From assembly GCA_937916485.1 (NCBI GenBank), contig CALFSV010000041.1, positions 1 through 5,876 of the forward strand: a stretch of 5,876 nt of DNA, given 5' to 3'. Source of the DNA: an uncultured Paracoccaceae bacterium. Lineage in GTDB: Bacteria > Pseudomonadota > Alphaproteobacteria > Rhodobacterales > Rhodobacteraceae. The translations under genes and the position numbers were made by a program. The notes below the pieces were generated by a model. It had not been told where the DNA came from. It worked only from the letters and a program-made list of their open reading frames with translations, and searched no databases. This document shows, one piece after another, positions 1 through 5,876 of this stretch. How positions within the stretch are numbered: position 1 is the stretch's first letter; every line of letters starts with the position of its first letter.

Positions 1-304
1 GGGTATTCGAAGGCCATCCGGTGGCACAGATCGCGCCAATCGCAGTCCGTGGCATTGGCCATTGCAGCCCCTTCGGCCGCCAGCGCGGCATGATTGCCCG
101 CGCTTTGATCTGACCAGGCCAAAGCCGGGCGAGGATTGCTGCCGTGACGCGTTCTATTTCAGCGATCAGCAACAGCATGCAGCGCGGATGCCCTTCGAAT
201 TGATCCGCCAAACCTGTGAAATACGCCCGTCCGCCGATCTCCTCATCATAGGCGACCTTCAATGCTTCTGAGTAACTCGCAAAGCTCCGGGGTTGAGGGG
301 TCAT
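1..304 (-). CDS. Small helical protein of unknown function, 3' end beyond window, probable frameshift
   Basis: I do not recognise this gene with confidence. The ATG (304-302) overlaps the TGA of the double ATPase (303-301) as ATGA, so it reads as the fourth gene of the transporter operon. The frame then stays open for 101 codons to the left edge. Residues 1-60 look like genuine protein: two predicted amphipathic helices, about 11-36 (ALKVAYDEEIGGRAYFTGLA) and 41-61 (CMLLLIAEIERVTAAILARL), joined by a short GHP turn. The acidic pair in helix 1, YF/LA packing residues and E49/E51 in helix 2 are reminiscent of ferritin-like bundles, but I see no ExxH iron motif. From about residue 62 this frame becomes rich in W, P and R. 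The frame two bases over gives a more natural continuation (AWSDQSAGNHAALAAEGAAM, then CDWRDLCHRMAFEYP), so a one-base loss around 110-158 is likely. No strong Shine-Dalgarno is visible, which fits coupled translation. The existence of a gene here is fairly sure; its function is unknown. Confidence 0.6.
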   Translation of the reverse strand, partial: MTPQPRSFASYSEALKVAYDEEIGGRAYFTGLADQFEGHPRCMLLLIAEIERVTAAILARLWPGQIKARAIMPRWRPKGLQWPMPRTAIGAICATGWPSNT

Positions 305-2094
305 GACCTGTCTCGGACTCCTGGCAATGTATCGGGCTGCAAGTGGCAGGCTATGGCCAATCCATCTTCCAGAACGCGCATCGGCGGGACGGTCGTATCG
401 CAGGTGCCTTTGATCAGATGAGCGCAGCGGTTGGCAAAAGGGCATCCTTTTGCGCCCAGATCCACACCACCAGCACCGGCGGCCTGAGCCTCCGCAGTCT
501 CGGCGACACCTTCGAGCCAGCCCTGCCGCATCTCTGGCACCGAGGCGAGGAGGAGCTTTGTATAGGGGTGCCAGGGCGGTTGGAACACTGCCTCTGCCAG
601 GCCTTTTTCCACGACGCGCCCCGCGTATAGCACCACCACGTCATCGGCAAAGCTGGAGACAGTGGATAAATCATGGCTGATGAACATGAAGGAAATGCCC
701 AGCCGGTCCTTGAGGTCATTGAGCAACGCAATCACGCCGGCCGCTACGACGGTATCAAGGGCTGATGTCACCTCGTCACAGAGGATCACCTTGGGATCGG
801 CGGCCAGCGCGCGCGCCAGGTTGACCCGTTGTTTTTGCCCGCCCGACAACTCGCCCGGAAACCGGCTGGCGAATTCAGGCGGCAGGTCGACGAGAGTAAG
901 AAGTTCGGCGACTCGCGCCGCTTGTGCCTTGCCAGTCAGCCCATGGTAGAATTGCAGCGGACGGCCCAGCAGATCGCGAATGCGCATGCGCGGATTCAGC
1001 GCCGTGTCGGCCATCTGAAACACGATCTGGCAATCGCGCAGAGTGGCTTTGTCGCGGTCACCGACTGCGGGCGCAACACTCTTGCCTGCGATGCAGGTTT
1101 CGCCCTCGCGGGTCGGGGTCAGGCCAGCGATTACGCGGGCCAAGGTGGATTTTCCACAGCCGGATTCACCAATGACACCGACAACCGTTCCTTTAGGCAC
1201 ATCTACGGAAACGTCGCGCAGGATGGTCACTGCGCCATAGCCTGCGGTGATATTCCGGGCGGACAGAATGATCTCGGGGTCGGCGGCGGGAAGGTGCCCG
1301 GGCCGCTCTGCCGGGGTCACGGCATCCATCAGCGTCTTGGTGTAGGCGTGTTGGGGCGCATGGATGATCTGGTCGGTATCGCCCATTTCAACCACGGCCC
1401 CGTCCTTGAGTACCAGAATGCGGTCGGCCATCTGCGCCACGACGGACAGATCGTGGGTGACATAAATCGCGGCGGTGCCCTGTTCGCGGATGATGTCCTT
1501 GAAGGCCTTGAGCACCTCGATTTGCGTTGTCACGTCCAGCGCCGTTGTTGGCTCATCCAGGATCAGCAGATCCGGCCCGCAGGACATCGCCATTGCCGCC
1601 ATCAGCCGCTGGAGCTGACCACCGGAAACCTGATGCGGAAAGCGCGCGCCGATGTTCTCAGGATCAGGAAGATCCAGCTTGCGATAGAGGTCGAGTGCGG
1701 TGTTGCCAGCAGTCATGGCGTCTGCCGTGCCATGCCATAGCGGCGCTTCGATCACCTGTTTGCCGATCCGGATGGCGGGGTTGAAGCTGGCGGCGGCAGA
1801 TTGAGCGACATAGGCAACCTCGCGGCCGCGCAAGGCATGACGTTCCTTCGGTGCCAGCGCCATGACATCGCGGCCATTCAGCACGACTTTGCCGCCCGAG
1901 ATGCGGCAACCGGGGCGGGCAAATCCCATGGCCGCCAGCGAAATGGTGGATTTTCCAGAGCCACTTTCGCCTATCAGCGCGACCACTTCGCCCTTTTTGA
2001 CGCTGAATGAAACGCCATTGACGATGGGCACATACTGGCCACCCGGCGGGCGGCCCTGAACCTGCAGATCAGTAATGGATAAAATGTCGGTCAT
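301..2094 (-). CDS. Fused two-domain peptide-type ABC transporter ATPase (DppD-DppF-like)
   Basis: This cytoplasmic ATPase powers the DppBC-type permease, and both ABC domains lie in one 597-residue chain. Domain 1 has Walker A GESGSGKST (42-50), Q-loop Q98, signature VSGGQLQR (156-163), Walker B LLILDE (176-181) and switch H214. Domain 2 has Walker A GESGCGKST (309-317), Q-loop Q360, signature LSGGQKQR (416-423), Walker B VILCDE (436-441) and H474. All catalytic residues are present in both sites. The usual DEP after Walker B is DEV in domain 2. The C-terminal oligopeptide-transporter extension holds four cysteines (C551, C557, C565, C583) in the CPFANRC...C...ACH pattern; in some Dpp/Opp ATPases this region binds an iron-sulfur cluster. 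Length fits fused family members such as YejF and GsiA. The chosen ATG (2094) overlaps the permease stop as ATGA, with GGAG at 2106-2109. A further in-frame start 102 codons upstream would lie inside the permease gene and encodes no family sequence. Confidence 0.95.
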   Translation of the reverse strand: MTDILSITDLQVQGRPPGGQYVPIVNGVSFSVKKGEVVALIGESGSGKSTISLAAMGFARPGCRISGGKVVLNGRDVMALAPKERHALRGREVAYVAQSAAASFNPAIRIGKQVIEAPLWHGTADAMTAGNTALDLYRKLDLPDPENIGARFPHQVSGGQLQRLMAAMAMSCGPDLLILDEPTTALDVTTQIEVLKAFKDIIREQGTAAIYVTHDLSVVAQMADRILVLKDGAVVEMGDTDQIIHAPQHAYTKTLMDAVTPAERPGHLPAADPEIILSARNITAGYGAVTILRDVSVDVPKGTVVGVIGESGCGKSTLARVIAGLTPTREGETCIAGKSVAPAVGDRDKATLRDCQIVFQMADTALNPRMRIRDLLGRPLQFYHGLTGKAQAARVAELLTLVDLPPEFASRFPGELSGGQKQRVNLARALAADPKVILCDEVTSALDTVVAAGVIALLNDLKDRLGISFMFISHDLSTVSSFADDVVVLYAGRVVEKGLAEAVFQPPWHPYTKLLLASVPEMRQGWLEGVAETAEAQAAGAGGVDLGAKGCPFANRCAHLIKGTCDTTVPPMRVLEDGLAIACHLQPDTLPGVRDRS

Positions 2095-2963
2095 TGGTCG
2101 ATTTTCTCCAGCACGGTTTCGCCCTGCTGGCGTTGTTGGAACCAGTCCACCAGCAGGTTCATGCAGATCGTGAGGGAAGCGATGCAGGCGGCGGGGATCA
2201 GGGCGGCGGATGAGCCAAGGAACAGCCCGCCGATGTTTTCCTGCACCATCAGGCCCCAATCGGCATCGGGCTCCTGCACGCCCAGGCCCAAGAACGACAG
2301 GCCAGACAGGAACAGGATCGAAAAGGTGAAACGCAGGCCAAACTCGGCAATCAGCGGTGCCATGGCGTTGGGCAGCACTTCGCGGCTCAGGATCCACCAC
2401 GCGCCCTCACCCCGGGCGCGGGCTGCCTCGACAAAATCCATGACCCCGATATCCATCCCCAGCGCCCGGCTGACGCGAAAGACGCCAGTGGACAGCACCA
2501 GGCCGACAGTCAGGACCAATACCGTGATCGAGGTGCCAAGCGCCCCGATGACAACAAGGGCCAGCAGGGTCGAGGGAAAGGCCATGAAAGCTTCCACGAT
2601 CCGGCTGATGATGATGTCAAACCACCCGCGCAGGATGGCGGCGGCGAACCCCAGTGTGACACCCGCGGCAAATGCGATCACTGTGGTGATCAGGGCCAGC
2701 AGCAGCGTCGTGCGCACCCCATAAAGCAACCGCGAGAACACATCGCGCCCCAGCTTGTCTGTGCCCAGCCAGCCGCCCTCGCCAATCGGGGCAAAGGTCT
2801 TTGTCGATATGATTTCGGCCTCGCCATGAGGCGCCAGGGTCGGTCCAAGAATTGCCAAAAACACCCACAACAACAGGACAGCGCCAGCAACGATGGCGGT
2901 TTTTGTAAGCCGTAAGCCAGCGAAGACCGAGGCGCGTGGAACCGGGATATCTACATCGCTCAT
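2091..2963 (-). CDS. Peptide-type ABC transporter permease, DppC/OppC family
   Basis: This is one of two inner-membrane subunits that form the translocation channel. The 290-residue length is normal for DppC/OppC. About six hydrophobic membrane segments are visible, near residues 21-42, 86-110, 118-140, 142-162, 205-227 and 252-275. After the first segment comes the family hallmark LGTDKLGRDVFSRLLYG (66-82). The cytoplasmic EAA loop that docks on the ATPase is at about 179-199 (EAARARGEGAWW, then LPNAMAPLI), followed by LSFLGLGVQEPDADWG (223-237), also typical of DppC. The start at 2963 has a GAGG Shine-Dalgarno at 2972-2975 with 8-base spacing. The gene overlaps the DppB-type gene upstream (stop 2962-2960) and the ATPase gene downstream by 4 bases each, so the three products should be made in balanced amounts. 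The ligand cannot be inferred from this subunit. Confidence 0.95.
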   Translation of the reverse strand: MSDVDIPVPRASVFAGLRLTKTAIVAGAVLLLWVFLAILGPTLAPHGEAEIISTKTFAPIGEGGWLGTDKLGRDVFSRLLYGVRTTLLLALITTVIAFAAGVTLGFAAAILRGWFDIIISRIVEAFMAFPSTLLALVVIGALGTSITVLVLTVGLVLSTGVFRVSRALGMDIGVMDFVEAARARGEGAWWILSREVLPNAMAPLIAEFGLRFTFSILFLSGLSFLGLGVQEPDADWGLMVQENIGGLFLGSSAALIPAACIASLTICMNLLVDWFQQRQQGETVLEKIDQ

Positions 2964-3907
2964 TTCGGGTACCTCAGGCGGGGGTTGGCCAAGATCGACA
3001 GAATGTCAGCCGTCAGGTTCAGCAGAATATACACCGCCCCAAAGATCATCGCGCAGGCTTGGATAAGCGGGATGTCCCGCAGCGTGACGCCGTCGATCAA
3101 CAACCGCGTCAGGCCCGGCACGCCAAAGATCGTTTCGACAATGATAACGCCCGACACCATGTAGCTGAGGTTGAGCGCAATCACTGTCAGGATCGGCGAC
3201 AGCGCGTTGGGCAAGGCGTGGCGCAGCACCAGCCACCATTTCGGCAGGCCCTTGAGGGCCGCCATTTCCATATAGGCTGATGAAAAGATGTTGATGACCG
3301 AGGCGCGCGTCATCCGCATCATATGTGCCAGAACCGCAAAGCCGAGGGTCAGGACCGGCAGGGTCAGCGCCTGGACGTTTTGCCAAAAACTGTAATAGGG
3401 CCGCGTATTGGCCGTAGACGAAAGCCAGCCAAGCTCGACTGCGAAGATTTTCATCAGGATCAGGCCGATGAAGAACTCGGGCACCGCGATCAGCGCGAGG
3501 GTGCCCATGGCCAGTGACTTGTCCAATGGGCCACCGGCCCGCATTGCAGCCCAAAGACCAAGGCCAAGCGCCAGTGGAATCGAAAACGCCGCTGCCAACA
3601 GCGCCAGCCGCAGGGTGTTCCACATCCGGCTTTCGATCATGTCGGCAACCGGGCGTTTGGTGGCCAGCGATGTGCCCAGATCGCCCTGCACCATCCCCCC
3701 CAGCCATTCACCATAGCGCACGATTGCGGGCCGGTTCAGGCCCATTTCCGCGCGCAGGGCCGCCAAAGATTCTTCTGTGCGCGATTGCCCGAGGATCGCC
3801 TCGGCAACATCACCGGGCAGAATCTCGGTCGCCCCAAAGATGATGATAGAGGCCAGAAACAGGGTCAAAAGCCCCTGAAGCAGCCGGTTGGCGATCAGTC
3901 TTAGCAC
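2960..3907 (-). CDS. Peptide-type ABC transporter permease, DppB/OppB family (GTG start)
   Basis: This inner-membrane permease pairs with the DppC-type subunit and is the first gene of the minus-strand operon. From the GTG at 3907 it is 315 residues, normal for DppB. The N-terminus MLRLIANRLLQ, the ILPGDVAEAILG segment (29-40), GLNRP (56-60) and WLGGMVQGDLGTSL (68-81) are typical of the family. Membrane segments lie near 9-28, 98-122, 132-156, 177-198, 236-260 and 282-303. The EAA loop is about 214-235 (EMAALKGLPKWW, then LRHALPNAL), followed by the late hallmark VETIFGVPGLTRLLIDG (257-273). I chose GTG because AGGGAG lies 7 bases before it (3915-3920) and because the protein then begins as its relatives do. 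An in-frame TTG at 3967 would add 20 residues unlike the family and has no good ribosome binding site. Confidence 0.93.
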   Translation of the reverse strand: MLRLIANRLLQGLLTLFLASIIIFGATEILPGDVAEAILGQSRTEESLAALRAEMGLNRPAIVRYGEWLGGMVQGDLGTSLATKRPVADMIESRMWNTLRLALLAAAFSIPLALGLGLWAAMRAGGPLDKSLAMGTLALIAVPEFFIGLILMKIFAVELGWLSSTANTRPYYSFWQNVQALTLPVLTLGFAVLAHMMRMTRASVINIFSSAYMEMAALKGLPKWWLVLRHALPNALSPILTVIALNLSYMVSGVIIVETIFGVPGLTRLLIDGVTLRDIPLIQACAMIFGAVYILLNLTADILSILANPRLRYPK

Positions 3908-3914
3908 CTTGTTT

Positions 3915-3920
3915 CTCCCT
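3915..3920 (-). promoter_or_regulatory. Shine-Dalgarno of the DppB-type gene
   Basis: On the minus strand AGGGAG lies 7 bases before the GTG codon at 3907-3905. It decides the start of the first permease gene in favour of GTG over the upstream TTG at 3967. Confidence 0.75.
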
Positions 3921-4109
3921 GCCAACGTCCTCGGACTCTCGCCGCTGACGTGCCTTGGGGCAAACAACTTAATCTGCCCAAATGGGGTGGTTTTGGTTAT
4001 GGCAGGGCTATGCGTAGAATCGCCTTGTTACCAATCTGGGGGTCCTTCATCCGGAAATTTGTCCTCCATTCCCGGCAAGAAAACCGTGCTACGCTTTGTG
4101 CAAATGGCG

Positions 4110-4137
4110 CTGACGCATAACTCTCGTTATGGCTCAG
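4110..4137. promoter_or_regulatory. Interrupted dyad, candidate operator
   Basis: The sequence reads CTGA-N2-CATAAC-N4-GTTATG-N2-TCAG. The inner 6-base arms are perfect complements around a TCTC spacer, and the outer 4-base arms are also perfect, giving 10 of 12 matched positions per arm. It lies 78 bases before the ATG of the binding-protein gene and outside any gene. The symmetry fits a dimeric repressor or activator site. The regulator is not in this window and its family cannot be told from the site. Confidence 0.4.
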
Positions 4138-4202
4138 TAATGGAATCGGTTGGTTGTGCCAATCCGTCCTCGCGGCCAACATCATCACAATCAAGTCGTT
4201 CA

Positions 4203-4209
4203 GGGAGGA
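4203..4209 (+). promoter_or_regulatory. Shine-Dalgarno of the binding-protein gene
   Basis: GGGAGGA lies 6 bases before the ATG at 4216. This strong site fixes the start there; the in-frame GTG at 4150 would place the leader motif abnormally deep in the protein. Confidence 0.8.
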
Positions 4210-4215
4210 ACAGAT

Positions 4216-5793
4216 ATGTCCGATATCGACCAACTGGTACGCCAGTTCAAAGCCGGCGCGCTTAGCCGCCGAGGCTTCATCAAACGCGCCGGGGCTTACG
4301 GATTGATCGTACCCGCGGCTGCCAGCTTGCTATCGATGGCTGGCCCCGCTCAGGCCCAAGACCCCAAGCGCGGCGGCTGGCTGCGGATTGCGCAGGGCAA
4401 TACGGATGACACGCTCGAGCCTGTCGCAATGACTGACACGGCCGATGCCATCTATGGCAATGCGGTCTACCAGCGCCTGACCCGCCTGCTGCCGTCGCTT
4501 GAAGTTGAAGGCGACGCTGCCGAAGAGTGGAGCGTAAATGCGAGCGCCACCGAATGGACTTTCAAGCTGCGCTCTGGCTTGACCTTCCACAACGATCAGA
4601 ATGTCACCGCAGCAGATGTGGTTGAAAGCCTGCAGCGCCACATCGCCGAGGGGTCAGAATCGCCGGCCAAGGCGCTGCTGTCGACCGTAACTGCAATCGA
4701 GGCGTCGGATGCGATGACCGTCAAGATCACCATGTCGTCGGGCAATGCCGACCTGCCGGTGATCATGTCGGATTACCACCTGTCGATCCACCCGGCAGGG
4801 TTCACCGATTTCGCCAAGGCCATCGGATCAGGCCCTTTCAAGGTGATGGAGTTTATTCCTGGTGAACGCGCCGTGTTTGAACGGTTCGAAAACTACTACG
4901 AACCAGGAAAACCCTATCTGGATGGTCTCGATTTCATCCCCGTTCCCGATGCCAACGCGATGCTCAGTGCACTTTTGTCGGGTGATGTCGACATCGTTTA
5001 CAACGTACCGGCCTTTGCAGTTGATCAGCTGAATGCAAATGACGCGGTCACGCTTTACAACACGCCAACCGGCAGCTTCACGAATATGGTGATGATGGTT
5101 GACCGAGCCCCCACCGACAATGCGGATTTCCGCAAAGGTGTGAAACATGCATTGGATCGGGAACTGGTACTGTCTCAGGTGTTTAAAGGCATCGGAACCA
5201 TTGCCGCCGACACGCCCATCGGGCCGACCTACAAATACTGGTGTTCTGATGTAAAACCTGCGGAGTATGATCTGGACAAGGCCAAGCATTATTTCGACAA
5301 GGCCGGCGTCAGCGGGTTTGAATTGTTCACCTCCGAGACAGCAGGATCCTCAGCCAATGACATCGCTCTGACCTTTCAGCAATCGGCCAAAGGTGCCGCT
5401 GACGTCACTGTCACCAAAGTGCCGTCCGATGGCTATTGGTCGCATACCTGGATGCAAAAGCCGATGACCATGTCCGGCTGGAACGCCCGGCCCACTGTAG
5501 ATGCCTTCCTGACGATCGCGCATATGAACGGTGGTAGTTGGAACGAAACAATGTGGGGCTCAGATCAGTTCGATCAGATGATCGTCGCCGCCCGGGCCGA
5601 GTTGGACGATGCCAAGCGCGCACAGATGTACTGTGACATGCAGCATATGCTGAACGATGATGGTGGTTTTGTGAACGCGGTGTTCCAGAACCAACTGGAA
5701 GCAGCGTCGAAAAAGGTCATGGGGTACGAACCGCATCCCGTCGGTTCCCTGGGTGGCTTTGGCCAGGTGTTCCGCGACATGTGGATGGCCTGA
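4216..5793 (+). CDS. Family-5 extracellular solute-binding protein with Tat signal peptide
   Basis: This is the periplasmic ligand-binding subunit (SBP_bac_5, DppA/OppA type) that delivers substrate to the permease pair encoded divergently. From the ATG at 4216 it has 525 residues, usual for the family. The leader carries a twin-arginine motif SRRGFIK (17-23), a hydrophobic stretch (26-42) and a likely signal-peptidase site after AQA (45-47), so export should be by Tat, after folding. There is no lipobox cysteine. Family features follow: GNAVYQRLTRLLPSLEVEGD (81-100), then AEEW (102-105), WTFKLRSGLTFH (114-125) and TAADVVESL (131-139). Later come the GSGPFKV turn and the central FRKGVKHALDRELV segment, typical of cluster-C binding proteins. 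The in-frame GTG at 4150 would add 22 residues and has no ribosome site, so I reject it. It is monocistronic as seen, with a terminator 31 bases after the stop. The ligand is not evident. Confidence 0.95.
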   Translation: MSDIDQLVRQFKAGALSRRGFIKRAGAYGLIVPAAASLLSMAGPAQAQDPKRGGWLRIAQGNTDDTLEPVAMTDTADAIYGNAVYQRLTRLLPSLEVEGDAAEEWSVNASATEWTFKLRSGLTFHNDQNVTAADVVESLQRHIAEGSESPAKALLSTVTAIEASDAMTVKITMSSGNADLPVIMSDYHLSIHPAGFTDFAKAIGSGPFKVMEFIPGERAVFERFENYYEPGKPYLDGLDFIPVPDANAMLSALLSGDVDIVYNVPAFAVDQLNANDAVTLYNTPTGSFTNMVMMVDRAPTDNADFRKGVKHALDRELVLSQVFKGIGTIAADTPIGPTYKYWCSDVKPAEYDLDKAKHYFDKAGVSGFELFTSETAGSSANDIALTFQQSAKGAADVTVTKVPSDGYWSHTWMQKPMTMSGWNARPTVDAFLTIAHMNGGSWNETMWGSDQFDQMIVAARAELDDAKRAQMYCDMQHMLNDDGGFVNAVFQNQLEAASKKVMGYEPHPVGSLGGFGQVFRDMWMA

Positions 5794-5823
5794 ACCCACG
5801 TTGACTGACGATCTGAAATTGCA

Positions 5824-5851
5824 GGCCACCAATCCAATGGGGTTGGTGGCC
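5824..5851 (+). terminator. Intrinsic terminator after the binding-protein gene
   Basis: A 12-base-pair stem (5824-5835 with 5840-5851, one U·G pair) closes an AATG loop and is followed by a pyrimidine-rich but interrupted tail (CTTTGCTTTCTCT, 5861-5873). The stem is strong and the T-tract imperfect. It starts 31 bases after the TGA, so it should end the binding-protein transcript. Confidence 0.8.
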
Positions 5852-5876
5852 CCGGACAATCTTTGCTTTCTCTAAG

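Larger units (their letters stand above)
3908..4215. promoter_or_regulatory. Divergent promoter/operator region between permease operon and binding protein
   Basis: This 308-bp stretch has no convincing gene and must hold the promoters of both divergent units. I could not assign either promoter well. On the minus strand TTGGTA-N16-CATAGC (about 4033-4006) is a weak sigma-70-like match. On the plus strand TTGTGC (4096-4101) and CATAAC (4116-4121) are only 14 bases apart. Symmetric elements include TTTG-TG-CAAA (4095-4104), a strong interrupted dyad at 4110-4137 (listed separately) and GGTTGG-N5-CCAATC (4148-4164, one G·T pair). The last could be either an operator half or a small leader hairpin. 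The octamer GTTATGGC occurs twice, at 3996-4003 and 4126-4133. No sigma-54 site was seen. That this is the control region is well supported by layout; the individual elements are not. Confidence 0.7.

Noticed and set aside
62..271. 69-codon plus-strand open frame at the left edge
   Set aside because: It is antisense to the ATGA-coupled minus-strand gene and its translation has no recognisable feature.
829..1740. 303-codon plus-strand open frame antisense to the ATPase gene
   Set aside because: It mirrors the high-GC codons of the ATPase gene, shows no recognisable domain, and the opposite strand has full ABC motifs.
2095..2400. Extension of the ATPase frame 102 codons upstream to 2400
   Set aside because: It overlaps the DppC-type gene almost to the middle, encodes R/P-rich non-family sequence, and the ATG at 2094 starts the protein exactly where relatives start.
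2161..2724. 187-codon plus-strand open frame antisense to the DppC-type gene
   Set aside because: Composition (S/R/P/A-rich) and position fit a shadow of the permease gene, which has all family motifs.
4154..4182. TTGTGC-N17-CAACAT as a promoter for the binding-protein gene
   Set aside because: Spacing is right but both hexamers match the sigma-70 consensus at only three positions, so it is no better than chance.
3997..4233. 78-codon minus-strand frame in the intergenic region
   Set aside because: It begins inside the binding-protein gene on the opposite strand, with no supporting ribosome site or recognisable sequence.
3888..4265. 125-codon plus-strand frame across the intergenic region into the binding-protein gene
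   Set aside because: It overlaps both real genes out of frame, has no good ribosome site and resembles no protein; the region is better read as divergent control DNA.

Overview
The window holds one peptide/opine-type ABC uptake system (the Dpp/Opp family that uses family-5 binding proteins), arranged around a divergent promoter region. High GC, strong G/C preference at third codon positions, a Tat-type leader on the binding protein and the general style of the proteins suggest an alphaproteobacterium, plausibly of the Rhodobacterales. That placement is inference; no rRNA or other marker gene is present.

Layout: the minus strand, read from about 3907 down to the left edge, carries a tightly packed operon. 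It encodes a DppB-type permease (2960-3907, GTG start), a DppC-type permease (2091-2963), a double ATPase that fuses DppD- and DppF-like halves in one chain (301-2094), and the 5' part of a small unrecognised gene that runs off the left edge (1-304). All three junctions are 4-base ATGA start/stop overlaps, so the four genes are probably translationally coupled. A 308-bp intergenic region (3908-4215) separates this operon from the divergent substrate-binding protein on the plus strand (4216-5793). That gene ends in a clear intrinsic-terminator hairpin (5824-5851). The intergenic region contains a well-formed dyad (4110-4137), the best operator candidate in the window.

How the parts work together: the binding protein would be exported folded through Tat, capture its ligand in the periplasm and deliver it to the DppB/DppC permease pair in the inner membrane. 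The single fused ATPase would supply both nucleotide-binding sites. The ligand (dipeptide, oligopeptide, opine, glutathione, a metal complex or other) cannot be read from the sequence.

The transporter itself is ordinary. The least ordinary element is the left-edge gene: an ATGA-coupled cargo gene whose first ~60 codons look like a helical, possibly ferritin-like protein, and whose natural-looking continuation appears to lie in a different frame. This suggests a frameshift or a base error near 110-158. I see no CRISPR array, RNA gene, insertion sequence or prophage part.
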